Assembly (NCBI GenBank): GCA_035294465.1
Contig: DATGKW010000106.1
Span: forward strand, 1-8,430
Reading direction: 5' to 3'
DNA from: Paraktedonobacter sp035294465
Lineage (GTDB): Bacteria; Chloroflexota; Ktedonobacteria; Ktedonobacterales; Ktedonobacteraceae
DNA length: 8,430 nucleotides
Shown piece after piece: positions 1 through 7,580 of this stretch (its first letter is position 1; every line of letters starts with the position of its first letter). The translations under genes were made by a program, and so were the position numbers. The notes under the pieces were generated by a model. That model made no database searches, was not told the origin of the DNA, and saw only the letters and a program-made list of their open reading frames with translations.

Positions 1-465
1 ATTCTCAACACCTCGGCCATCAACCGTTATCGCAAGCAGGCGACGCACCCAACCACTACTCCACTTCCGGAAGGCGAAGAATTCTATCTTTACAATCGTA
101 TCCGCGACATCAGTGGCCAGGAACTGACTGCCGGGGCCGAAGAGGAGGTCTTGAGCCATTACCTGGATGAAGATGTCTACAAAGCGCTTTACGACCTGCC
201 GCTGAACTTTCGTATGCCGATTATTCTGGCCGATATCGAGGGACTTTCTTATAAAGAGATTGCGCAGGCCCTTAATATTCCTATTGGTACGGTAATGAGT
301 CGGATCTCGCGCGCACGCCGCCATCTGCAACGCTCGCTCTGGGACTACGCCAAAAGCCGGGGCTATATCTCCGCCGGGCCAGCCGAAACCACAAAAGAGG
401 CTGTCGGCACATCCCAGGATACACAGCCCGGCGAGTCCTCACCAAAGGGTACAGAGTCAGTGTAG
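1..465 (+). CDS. ECF RNA polymerase sigma factor, SigR/RpoE-like (5' truncated by window edge)
   Basis: Frame 1 is open from the first base to the TAG at 463-465, so the start codon lies upstream of the window. What remains is the end of sigma region 2 (NTSAINRYRKQ, the usual NTYINRYRK stretch of SigR-like ECF factors), a linker with FYLYNRI, and a full region 4. Region 4 includes a helix-turn-helix with LSYKEIAQALNIPIGTVMSR followed by RARRHLQRSLWDYA, which binds the -35 element. The protein would direct RNA polymerase to a stress-type or dedicated promoter set. A roughly 30-residue Ser/Thr/Glu/Gly-rich tail follows region 4 and looks disordered. An internal TTG at 151 is in frame but would remove conserved sequence, so it is not the true start. 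No anti-sigma gene follows: the next gene is convergent and begins 52 nt away. The family call is secure, but the regulon is unknown. Confidence 0.92.
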   Translation: MLNTSAINRYRKQATHPTTTPLPEGEEFYLYNRIRDISGQELTAGAEEEVLSHYLDEDVYKALYDLPLNFRMPIILADIEGLSYKEIAQALNIPIGTVMSRISRARRHLQRSLWDYAKSRGYISAGPAETTKEAVGTSQDTQPGESSPKGTESV

Positions 466-517
466 AACGCGTCCCGACTATCCCGCGAAGTGTACGCCCT
501 GCTGGCTTGCCCGCGCT

Positions 518-3415
518 TTACCGCCCACCACGAGCGAGCAGGGGAACCGTCTCGTTGGTCAGGCCCTGAGATACAGGCGCGCGCTGCAGAGTAAAAGAGA
601 ACGTGCTTCCTTCGCCGGGAATACCGCGACTCTCCACCCACAAGCGCCCCCCCATCGCTTCTACCAGGCGTTTGCTAATATAAAGGCCCAGACCAGCGCC
701 GCGCACAGGGCTATTCACATCTCGTTCCAGGCGCACAAAACGCTCAAAGAGCCGTTGCTGCTCTTCAGGCGGGACCCCTCTGCCATAATCGCGTACCGAG
801 ACCTTGACCAGCCCTTGCCCTTGCAGCGCGAGAATTTGAATAGTGGTACCGGCGGGCGAGTACTTAAGGGCATTACTGACCAGGTTCAGGAGGATCTGGC
901 GCAAACGTACTTCGTCAGCCAGTACGTAAAGGCCGGGAGAGATTGCCAGGTTGACCTGGCGCTGCTCACGTGTTGTAACGGATTCCAGGATCTCCAGCAC
1001 ATGGTGAACCGAAGAGGAAAGCTCGACTGGCGTCAGACGAAGGCGCTCCGTCTCCATTTGCAGGCGGCTGGCATCCATGATATTCTCTACCATCAGCGCT
1101 AACTCATCGCAGCCGCGGCGGGCCTTCTGAAGAAACTCTGTGCGCGCCTGCGCGGAAAGTGCGTCGCTATAGTCATTCAGCAACTCGATATAGCCCTGGA
1201 TTGCCGTGAGGGGCGTGCGCAATTCATGCGAGGCAGTTACAATAAACTGATCTTTGAGTATATCCAGTTCCTTCTGGCGTTCATAGGCCGATCTCAGAGC
1301 AATGGTAATCTGAGCATTCTCCATCGCGGCCGCGCATTGGCGGGCGAACATGACCAGAATGCGCTTCTCCTCTAATGAGAAAGCCCGCGGGCGTCCGAAA
1401 GAGAGCAAGAGCACCCCCAGACGTCGCTGCCCCTTACACAGAGGCAACCAGGCAAACGGCACACCAGACAGGTGAGCCAGGCAGCTCGGTATCTGCTTTG
1501 GGCGGAAGAACGGCGTAACCTGGTTATTGTCATCCTGAAACCAGGCGGACCAGTCATGCTCCTGCAACTGCCCTATCCAATCCCGCTGCACAAGAGAAGG
1601 CCCTTGCCCGACGTGTACTACCCGATGCAAGACGACGCGCTCCGGTATGTAGAGCCAGATCTCAGCAGCTCCCTGCATAGCTTCGGCCGCGACGGTGGCA
1701 TAGGCGGTTGCTGCCTCCTCTATTTGCAGATACGTGCGCTCCAGGCGAGCGCTGGCGGCGTACAGGGCATTGAGTACCGCAACATGCCTGCTGGCCTGGA
1801 CATACAGGCGTGCGGTTTCCAGCATCGAGGAGAAACGCGCTAAAAGCAGATGAATAAACTCGAAATCGGGGCCAGCATACCTCTGACCATCACCACGCTC
1901 ACCCAGGCAAAGCACCCCAATCATTTTGCCCTGCGCGCGCACAGGCACCAGCAGCGGATCAACGCCTTCCAGCGGGCTTGTCACCAGGTAACGCGAGAGA
2001 CCAGCCGGGCAACCGCGTTCAGCATCAAGGGCCTCGTGTAAGAACAGCGGACGCCGGGCCAGATCTACGCGCTGAATAACCGGGTGTCTCGCCTCTACAA
2101 GATCAACGCTCCCCTTACCGAATAGCTGCGTAAAACCCGCCAACTGCCAGAGGAGCTGCCCGCGCATCACCCGTTGAGAGCGATATGTTTCAAGGGCAGG
2201 GGCGAGGTGATAATACCCTGTCTGCTCATCCAGCACGTAGAGGCAAACTTCCTGTGTCTCAAATGCCTGCATTGTAGCCAGTAAGAGCATTTCGGCGGCT
2301 TTATCCAGATCAAAGGTCTCACGGCTCAACAGTTCGGGGCGCTGCATATGCAGGTGGTAGCGGCGAAACTCCGGGAAGAAGAGCCGCTCCGTCGTGAGAC
2401 GCGCCAGCCACCAGGTTAACGGACCCAGCAGCGCCATGATCGCGGTTACTACGATGACGTGTTGCAACCCCAGGTGAGAAGCATAGAAAGCCATGCCGCT
2501 TAAGGCTACCACCAGGTACCCAAGCACGGCCAGGCCAATCGTTCCGGCTGCCCAGGCGACCGCGCGGCGAATATAGAGATCAAAAATCAAAATCTGGTAA
2601 CGCAATACCGAGTAGCCCAGCGCGAGGGGCAAAAGCAGCAGTGGCAGGGAACTCCAGCGGCCATCTACTGCGTAGCGCCTCAGTACATTCAGCACCTGGG
2701 GCAAAACCGTCAGGAAGAGAACCGGCGCACAGGAGAGAAGCACGCCGATCACAAAGAGGAGGAATTGCTGGCGGGCACGCAGATCGCGGGCGCGAGCGTA
2801 GGACCCGATAATCGTGAGGAGGATACAGGCCAGCACCAGGAGATAATAGTAATTGACAAACACATTCAGCCAGCCCGGCGGCTGCATAGCCAGCGCGTCC
2901 CTGATCACAGCATAGACAGTGACCAGGCCGGCGCAGATCAGATGCGCCCCAATATAGAGTCCTAGCAATCCTCGTCTGTAGCGAGCGCGGGGATCTTCCT
3001 GCAACCTGACTCTTAGCGCCGCCAGGTAGTCATAGGGAAAAATGAGCAGGAGAATTGCAAAAGAGGCCAGGGCGACCACGACGCTGATCCTGCTAGCAGC
3101 AGCAAACGGCGTCTCGCGCGCGCCGCCGGCCGTCTCGTTGGCAAAGGTCATGGCCATCGCCAGTGAAAAGCAAAAGAGCAGGTGAGCCACGCGCCTCTGG
3201 TGCGCGAACAGCCAGACCAGACTTCCCACAGCCAGGTAGACCAGCGCGGTCAACGCGGAAAAGCCAAACTGTGCCAGGTTCATAGAGGTCAGGTTATTTC
3301 CCTGTGGAAATAAATTGAGTGCGTTGATCGCCAGCAAAAGCACACACAGGCAAAAAACGATCGATATCAGCAGCCAGCGCCAGAGGCGCTGGCGCCTTCC
3401 GCGTGCGAGACGCAT
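518..3415 (-). CDS. Membrane sensor histidine kinase, ~10 TM + two GAF-like regions + HisKA/HATPase (ComP-like position)
   Basis: This 965-aa protein is an autophosphorylating sensor kinase. Residues 13-340 hold about ten hydrophobic segments (roughly 13-34, 50-70, 76-92, 109-127, 151-173, 187-203, 217-240, 256-272, 286-308, 316-338), including the LRYQILIFDLYIRRAVAW stretch seen in ComP-type and related multi-TM kinases. Residues ~370-540 and ~545-705 look like two GAF domains. The HisKA box SHELRTPLTAIQGY has the phosphoacceptor at His730. The ATPase shows the N-box NLVSNALKYSP (Asn848), G1 DYGRG (Asp877), the F-box LFERFVRLE and G2 GAGLGL (907-912), so the kinase looks intact. The ATG start is preceded by GGGAGGG at 3421-3427 with a 5-nt spacer. 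It is the last gene of a minus-strand unit, 24 nt after the ComQ-like gene, which suggests that it senses that gene pair's product. Its HisKA core differs from the HisKA_3 core of Bacillus ComP. No response regulator is in the window. Confidence 0.93.
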   Translation of the reverse strand: MRLARGRRQRLWRWLLISIVFCLCVLLLAINALNLFPQGNNLTSMNLAQFGFSALTALVYLAVGSLVWLFAHQRRVAHLLFCFSLAMAMTFANETAGGARETPFAAASRISVVVALASFAILLLIFPYDYLAALRVRLQEDPRARYRRGLLGLYIGAHLICAGLVTVYAVIRDALAMQPPGWLNVFVNYYYLLVLACILLTIIGSYARARDLRARQQFLLFVIGVLLSCAPVLFLTVLPQVLNVLRRYAVDGRWSSLPLLLLPLALGYSVLRYQILIFDLYIRRAVAWAAGTIGLAVLGYLVVALSGMAFYASHLGLQHVIVVTAIMALLGPLTWWLARLTTERLFFPEFRRYHLHMQRPELLSRETFDLDKAAEMLLLATMQAFETQEVCLYVLDEQTGYYHLAPALETYRSQRVMRGQLLWQLAGFTQLFGKGSVDLVEARHPVIQRVDLARRPLFLHEALDAERGCPAGLSRYLVTSPLEGVDPLLVPVRAQGKMIGVLCLGERGDGQRYAGPDFEFIHLLLARFSSMLETARLYVQASRHVAVLNALYAASARLERTYLQIEEAATAYATVAAEAMQGAAEIWLYIPERVVLHRVVHVGQGPSLVQRDWIGQLQEHDWSAWFQDDNNQVTPFFRPKQIPSCLAHLSGVPFAWLPLCKGQRRLGVLLLSFGRPRAFSLEEKRILVMFARQCAAAMENAQITIALRSAYERQKELDILKDQFIVTASHELRTPLTAIQGYIELLNDYSDALSAQARTEFLQKARRGCDELALMVENIMDASRLQMETERLRLTPVELSSSVHHVLEILESVTTREQRQVNLAISPGLYVLADEVRLRQILLNLVSNALKYSPAGTTIQILALQGQGLVKVSVRDYGRGVPPEEQQRLFERFVRLERDVNSPVRGAGLGLYISKRLVEAMGGRLWVESRGIPGEGSTFSFTLQRAPVSQGLTNETVPLLARGGR

Positions 3416-3439
3416 ACTTTCCCTCCCAACATTCCCATC

Positions 3440-4492
3440 TTACCGCTTTTTGCCCTCCACAGCCGCCCCGTCGTCGAAGCCCAGAATCTGGCATACAGCC
3501 GGAGAGACAGGCTTGCCGCCGGTGAGCATATGCAAACAGTCCCTGGCGCGCTCGCGATAGAGCAGGGCAACGCCCCAGGTAGTGAGAATCCCCTCACGCA
3601 AAACACGGGCGTATTTCGCGCGCGTCTCCTCTGAATGGACAGCCATCTGCGGGAGAGATGCGTCAAACCCTCCGGCATCCGGCGCGCGCGCCGTGCGCAG
3701 CGAGTGAGCTGCCAGCACCACCGGCAGCGTTTTCTTGCCGCGCGCGAGGTCCGATTTCTGGCTGGAAGCCGGTTGCTGGAGCACAGAAGAAAGATCGTGC
3801 GCATCATTATCCAACTGGGCTGCGATGCCTAGCAAACGACCCATCTCTGCGCACTGCTCGATCTGTGCCTCCTCAACGCCCGCGCACAACGCTCCCAGGC
3901 GGCAGGCCAGGCTGAGCAAAGCGCCGGACTTGGCTGCTGCGATTTCAATGCACTCCTCCCTGCTCAGTTCGCATGCCGCGCGCCGTTCTGCCAACAAATC
4001 CCGCTGCTGCCCACCCGAAGCTCGCAGCAGCGCATGCTGCACGCAATCCAGCAGGCGAGCGGATTGAGCAGGATCGCTGCCCTTCTCTATCGGCGCAAGC
4101 AGAATGCGCTGAACCAGGAAAGCCAGAGCCAGAGCCACGTTCAACACGCGCGCGACCCCCAGGCGCTCAACGAGCGGCGTTCTATCCTCGTCCATTCCAT
4201 CGTCAAAGAGATCGGTCGAGCAGACAAGGCATTCCATCGCCAGGGCAGCAGCACAGGCGGTATGACCTGACTCAGCGCCGGCGCGCAACTCGCCGGCCAG
4301 GTAGAACGGCAAGAGCGCCCAGCGCCCATCGAGTGGGGACGCGGGTCGATGGAGCAGCTTGCCCTCCATCTCCAACGCCGCAAGCATATCCTCGCGCAAA
4401 GCAGGCTCTATATCATCCAGAAAGGTCAGAAGCTGTTCGCCCAGCAAACGCCGAGCAGCTTTTAATTCCATCGCTACAGGCATCGCAAGCAC
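3440..4492 (-). CDS. ComQ-like polyprenyl synthetase family protein (putative peptide prenyltransferase)
   Basis: This is a 350-aa isoprenyl-diphosphate synthase-fold protein. The first Asp-rich motif is intact at D97-D98-x-x-D101 in STDLFDDGMDED. From memory, this resembles the SSDIMDDLEDED segment of Bacillus subtilis ComQ more than ordinary FPP/GGPP synthases, which have HDDxxD. A GGQQRDLL segment (160-167) and CIEIAAAKSGALLSLAC (181-197) match family features. The second Asp-rich region is G222-x3-Q226-x2-N229-D230-x-x-D233, so its first Asp is Asn, and Ala precedes Gln where Phe is usual (ComQ also has AQ). ComQ prenylates a Trp of the ComX pheromone. Here a small Trp-ended peptide gene lies 21 nt upstream and a membrane kinase 24 nt downstream. 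The start is unsure: GTG at 4492, ATG at 4483 and ATG at 4471 are all in frame and none has a strong Shine-Dalgarno. It could alternatively be a free-isoprenoid synthase. The superfamily is secure; the ComQ role is inferred. Confidence 0.85.
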   Translation of the reverse strand: MLAMPVAMELKAARRLLGEQLLTFLDDIEPALREDMLAALEMEGKLLHRPASPLDGRWALLPFYLAGELRAGAESGHTACAAALAMECLVCSTDLFDDGMDEDRTPLVERLGVARVLNVALALAFLVQRILLAPIEKGSDPAQSARLLDCVQHALLRASGGQQRDLLAERRAACELSREECIEIAAAKSGALLSLACRLGALCAGVEEAQIEQCAEMGRLLGIAAQLDNDAHDLSSVLQQPASSQKSDLARGKKTLPVVLAAHSLRTARAPDAGGFDASLPQMAVHSEETRAKYARVLREGILTTWGVALLYRERARDCLHMLTGGKPVSPAVCQILGFDDGAAVEGKKR

Positions 4493-4513
4493 CGCACCAC
4501 GATTCCAGAACGT

Positions 4514-4714
4514 CTATGCATGCCACCATTTCTCTGGCGAATCCAGGAATGTGTCGAACGCGAGAGATGGCACCAGGCGAAGAAGAACCTGGGCCACACG
4601 CGGGGAAAACGCCGAGCGCATCACCACTCCCGCAGGATCGCTGGCCAGCTCACGCTGCGCAGCTTCATCGGTCATGACGAGGTGGACAAATTCCTGAATC
4701 TCCTGTTCTTCCAT
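4514..4714 (-). CDS. Small peptide, putative ComX-like prenylated pheromone precursor
   Basis: This ORF encodes 66 aa beginning MEEQEIQEFVHLVMTDEAAQ and ending SPEKWWHA. The ATG at 4712-4714 has AAGAAGGA upstream at about 9-nt spacing. Residues 5-25 form an amphipathic helix-like stretch comparable to the I-x-x-Y/F-x-x-x-N-P-x-x-L leader of ComX precursors. ComX precursors are about 55-75 aa and carry the prenylated Trp a few residues from the C-terminus; here Trp63 and Trp64 are fourth and third from the end. There is no Cys, so thioether chemistry is unlikely. It is followed after 21 nt by the ComQ-like gene, as expected for a modifying enzyme and its substrate. The frame stays open upstream to ATG 4819, which would add a 35-aa segment rich in hydrophobic residues resembling a signal sequence. 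That alternative start has its Shine-Dalgarno too close (GAGG, 3 nt). The pheromone role is inferred from context and length; sequence similarity is weak. Confidence 0.6.
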   Translation of the reverse strand: MEEQEIQEFVHLVMTDEAAQRELASDPAGVVMRSAFSPRVAQVLLRLVPSLAFDTFLDSPEKWWHA

Positions 4715-4880
4715 ACAATGCCATCCTTCTTGAGCCAAAAATACGCCCAAAATCGCAAAGACAAGAAATAGAGTGCAAGGAGAAGATTGTCCTGTTCGCA
4801 TCTTTTTGCGAGCAAACATCTTCCTCTACCGATTTATCCCTCGGCCCTGCACTATACATTGTACTCATCCGAACAAATAT

Positions 4881-4920
4881 ATCCTGCTCACCAGGATTTA
4901 GCCCGCCGGGTCATCGGGCT
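4881..4920 (-). terminator. Pair of adjacent hairpins, possible weak terminator after the two-TM gene
   Basis: Reading leftward from the stop of the gene at 4959, the transcript can form AGCCCG/CGGGCT (4900-4905 with 4915-4920, 9-nt loop). It can then form ATCCTG/CAGGAT (4881-4886 with 4892-4897, 5-nt loop), followed by ATATTTGTT. The second stem with its U-containing tail resembles a weak intrinsic terminator that would separate this gene from the ComX-like unit. The stems are only 6 bp and the tail is imperfect. Confidence 0.3.
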
Positions 4921-4958
4921 GGCGCTCTCGCTGACTTGATGCCTGGTTCGGCTCCGCG

Positions 4959-5615
4959 TTAGAATCGATCAAACTCCATGATTTTCCAGGTATCGCCCCG
5001 CTTGAGTAAGAAGAAGCGGACGATATATGGCTGCGCGCCTCGCCTCAGCTTGATCGTGTACCTGGCACCCCACCCATTCAGGCTAAACGCCCGCAGGGTA
5101 TAGTCGCTAATTCGCCCTTGCTCATCATCATATGCCTGCGCACGCCGGGCGAACCAGGACTCGGCGTCCGGTTCGTTCTGGCCTGTCATGATCGCCGGGT
5201 CGAGATACTGAAAGGCGGCGGCATAATTCTGGTTGGCCAGGGCCATAAGGTAGTTTTCGATGACGGCAGCAGACTTGACGTTGCGAAAAAATCGGAGCTG
5301 GACCAACCCCACCAGCACAAAGATCAGGCCCGTTCCCCACCCACCCGCAGTGATCGCGAAGAAGAAGCCAAACCCACGAGGGATAAAGAAGCCAAGCAGA
5401 AGCGCAATCAGCGCTCCTACCACGACCAGGAAAGCTCCCAGGCCGACAAAGATTTTCCCCATCATCCCCATAGGGTCGATTTTTCTCTGTTGAGGTGTCA
5501 AAGAGCCGGCAGCGCCCTCTAGCTGCGCGGATTGAGACAATTCATATCCCTGGCTAGAAAACGGTCCCTGAAATTCTGATGGCATACGTACCCTCCGCTC
5601 TTCTTTTGTTTTCAT
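4959..5615 (-). CDS. Two-TM membrane protein with C-terminal DUF4878/NTF2-like domain
   Basis: I do not recognise a named gene in this 218-aa protein. Residues 1-50 are polar and probably cytoplasmic. Residues ~54-77 and ~82-107 are two strong membrane segments separated by a short Pro-Arg-Gly turn. Residues ~115-218 begin with AAVIENYLMALANQNYAAAF and end with a beta-rich stretch (RYTIKLRR, YIVRFFLLKRGDTWKIMEF). This is the pattern of DUF4878/SnoaL-like cone-fold domains, where a helix-rich start is followed by strands and a closing W-K-I motif. Such domains are common extracellular modules of Gram-positive-like and Chloroflexota membrane proteins and have no assigned reaction. The start is ambiguous: ATG 5615 has AAGGAG 9 nt upstream, and ATG 5585 (residue 11) has GGAGGG about 6 nt upstream. 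It is divergent from the radical SAM gene and separated from the ComX-like gene by 244 nt, so it is probably a single transcription unit. Confidence 0.82.
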   Translation of the reverse strand: MKTKEERRVRMPSEFQGPFSSQGYELSQSAQLEGAAGSLTPQQRKIDPMGMMGKIFVGLGAFLVVVGALIALLLGFFIPRGFGFFFAITAGGWGTGLIFVLVGLVQLRFFRNVKSAAVIENYLMALANQNYAAAFQYLDPAIMTGQNEPDAESWFARRAQAYDDEQGRISDYTLRAFSLNGWGARYTIKLRRGAQPYIVRFFLLKRGDTWKIMEFDRF

Positions 5616-5968
5616 CTACAACGGCTCCTTTTGTTCTACGTAACAAGTGATCCTAAAGTTCGTTGTTTTCGCGGTCTTTCCTCTCAATGTGGATAGCACC
5701 GCACTGTAGAGCGTGAACACTCATAACCGATCATAGTCTTCTTGTGAGTTCTGTAACCTATACTTTTTCTTGAAGTGATGCTTTAAAAGGTCGAGCTATG
5801 CCACACAGGCCAGCGACCAGCGCGTAGATACCTGTGAAAGGCTTGATCCTGGCATTCACTATGAGAGAAATGGTTCAGGATGAACGGTTTTCCTGAAAAG
5901 AGGACATCATTCTGAGCCAGAGGGGAAGATTTTTGGGCCCTCCACTTGCCAGTTTGAAAGGAGCACTC
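5616..5968. other. 353-nt divergent intergenic region
   Basis: This region separates the minus-strand two-TM gene from the plus-strand maturase gene and should hold both promoters and any control sites of the RiPP cluster. I found no convincing small ORF and no -35/-10 pair at standard spacing. TATACT at 5759-5764 is the best -10-like hexamer but lacks a matching -35. The only clear structure is an inverted repeat at 5874-5897. A strong Shine-Dalgarno (AAAGGAG) lies at 5957-5963, just before the maturase ATG. Confidence 0.6.
5874..5897 (+). promoter_or_regulatory. Inverted repeat upstream of maturase gene
   Basis: TTCAGGA (5874-5880) and TCCTGAA (5891-5897) are perfect complements around a 10-nt centre, about 70 nt before the maturase start. 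It could be an operator or a hairpin in the 5' leader of the RiPP transcript. No T-run follows, so it is not an intrinsic terminator. A 7-bp arm can arise by chance. Confidence 0.3.
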
Positions 5969-7546
5969 ATGCAAGCACCCATTGTAGTAACCCCTCGCAG
6001 GAGCAAAGATAGTCGCGATGAAGAGAAAGCTGAAGGTACAGAGCAGCGTAAACTACGTGCCAGCAGCTATACGATTTTCGTGGATCTTCCCGATACTAGC
6101 GAGGAGATGCTCCTGGTACATGGATATACCGGAGCATACGATCTTGTTTCGCAAAAGGTTGCCACCTATATCCGTTCTTTGGAGGTCAGACGCCCTCCCA
6201 AACCGCTCTATGGTGTCTGGACGCCCGCTCCCCCGATTGATGGAGAAGTCGTGACCCCCTCAGAGCCAACCATTGACTTGCTCAAACGGCGGGGATATCT
6301 GACGGAGAAAACGGTCGAAGAAGAGGAAGCTTTCTTCGTCAAGATTGCCAATGCCTATCACGCAAGGGCGCTCCGCTCCGCCCCTACCTACGTTTTGATG
6401 CCCACATACGATTGCAACCTGCGTTGCGCTTACTGCTTCCAGGATTACATGCGCACGAACCCGGCCTATCACCATCTTCTCCACGCGATGAGCAAACCGA
6501 CTATCGACCGCATTGTCAACGGTATGCTCGATATTGAGACGAATCATGATGTGCCTCCAGCGGATGAGTATACGCGCAACGTCGGGTTTTTCGGCGGGGA
6601 ACCGTTGCTGGCGCGCAATCGCCCCGTGATCGAGTACATTATTGAAAAAGTGCGCAGCATTGGCAAAGCCAGCTTCTGGGGAGTCTCCAATTTCACCGAG
6701 CTTGACGCTTATGAGGACCTGCTCGGCCCCGATTGTATCAAGATGCTTCAGGTCACAGTGGATGGTCCCGCGCTCGAACACAACAAACGCCGTATCTATG
6801 CCGATGGAAGTGGCTCGTTTGAGCAGATCGCAAAAAATATCTCGATGGCGCTTGAGCGGGGCGTACAGATCAATATGCGCATGAACATTGATCGCATCAA
6901 TATCGAGTATCTGCCAGAACTGGCTGAGGAGATTATCGCCAGAGGTTGGGACAAATATCCGTACTTCTCAGCGTATACCGCGCCTATCCACGCCGCAAAC
7001 GAAAACGTCAGCGTCAAAACAACGTTCGATTCGTGGGCGCTCGACAAAGCGCTCAATGAGAAGCGTCTCCAATATCCGGCGATGCGGGTCATACGCCGGC
7101 CAGATGATCCCCTCAAGGACATGGCTCAGCGCTTGATTGAGCAGCAAGGTCAGCCGTTCTTGCACGCGCAGTTCTGCGGCGCGCACGCCAGTATGTACGT
7201 CATTGATTCATTTGCCAATGTCTATGCATGCTGGGAGCGCACCGGCGACCCATCGATCCGCATCGGGCATATTACTCCTCAAGGGAAATACGAGGCTGAG
7301 GCGAATCTGAACCAGATGTGGCGCAGTCGCAATGTGACGACCAATAAGATTTGCCGCCAGTGCCGCTATGCCATGAACTGCGGAGGCGGGTGTGCAGTAC
7401 GCACCAAAGGCGGGGGCGAAAATATCTTCTCCAACTTCTGTGATGGATATGCCGCCCGCTATCGCGCCAGCGTCGCGGAAGCCTATCTGGCGCACAAAGC
7501 TGGCATCAAGCTGGCAGATCAGATAGAGAACGTCTGCGATCTCTAG
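5969..7546 (+). CDS. Radical SAM/SPASM peptide maturase
   Basis: This 525-aa enzyme cleaves S-adenosylmethionine at a [4Fe-4S] cluster to make a radical that modifies the adjacent precursor peptides. The radical SAM motif CNLRCAYC supplies Cys149, Cys153 and Cys156. GGEP at 209-212 is the usual SAM amino-group contact. The SPASM domain binds two auxiliary clusters: Cys403 and Cys421, then Cys462-x2-Cys465-x5-Cys471-x3-Cys475, then Cys491, with the classic CX2CX5CX3C core. One further Cys (523) sits next to the C-terminus. Residues ~30-135, before the barrel, are a likely leader-recognition region (SSYTIFVDL...YTGAYDLVS), as in other peptide maturases of this class. The start is ATG 5969, with AAAGGAG 5 nt upstream; the in-frame TTG at 5933 lacks a good site. 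The first precursor gene begins 34 nt downstream. Known relatives make Cys-to-carbon thioethers (sactipeptides, ranthipeptides). The exact reaction here is not determined. Confidence 0.93.
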   Translation: MQAPIVVTPRRSKDSRDEEKAEGTEQRKLRASSYTIFVDLPDTSEEMLLVHGYTGAYDLVSQKVATYIRSLEVRRPPKPLYGVWTPAPPIDGEVVTPSEPTIDLLKRRGYLTEKTVEEEEAFFVKIANAYHARALRSAPTYVLMPTYDCNLRCAYCFQDYMRTNPAYHHLLHAMSKPTIDRIVNGMLDIETNHDVPPADEYTRNVGFFGGEPLLARNRPVIEYIIEKVRSIGKASFWGVSNFTELDAYEDLLGPDCIKMLQVTVDGPALEHNKRRIYADGSGSFEQIAKNISMALERGVQINMRMNIDRINIEYLPELAEEIIARGWDKYPYFSAYTAPIHAANENVSVKTTFDSWALDKALNEKRLQYPAMRVIRRPDDPLKDMAQRLIEQQGQPFLHAQFCGAHASMYVIDSFANVYACWERTGDPSIRIGHITPQGKYEAEANLNQMWRSRNVTTNKICRQCRYAMNCGGGCAVRTKGGGENIFSNFCDGYAARYRASVAEAYLAHKAGIKLADQIENVCDL

Positions 7547-7580
7547 GCTCCTTTGGATGAAGAGAAGAAAGGAAAAATGG

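Noticed and set aside
755..2041. Several plus-strand open frames opposite the histidine kinase
   Set aside because: They are antisense shadows of a fully motif-supported 965-aa kinase and encode nothing recognisable.
4715..4819. N-terminal extension of the ComX-like peptide from ATG 4819, resembling a signal sequence
   Set aside because: The ATG at 4714 has a better-spaced ribosome-binding site and gives a ComX-sized product; the site for 4819 is only 3 nt from the ATG. It remains a secondary possibility.
4845..4880. Possible minus-strand promoter with TATAGT (ACTATA at 4851-4856 on the plus strand) ahead of the ComX-like gene
   Set aside because: The -10-like hexamer is good, but no -35 element lies at 16-18 nt (the nearest, TTGTTC, is at 14), so it was not annotated.
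5716..5740. GAAC-N17-GTCT pattern resembling an ECF-type promoter upstream of the maturase
   Set aside because: The match is short and degenerate, and the sigma factor at the window start has unknown specificity; this is likely chance.
5933..5968. Upstream TTG start for the radical SAM gene
   Set aside because: The near-consensus AAAGGAG directly before ATG 5969 supports the shorter form; the extra 12 residues show no conserved character.
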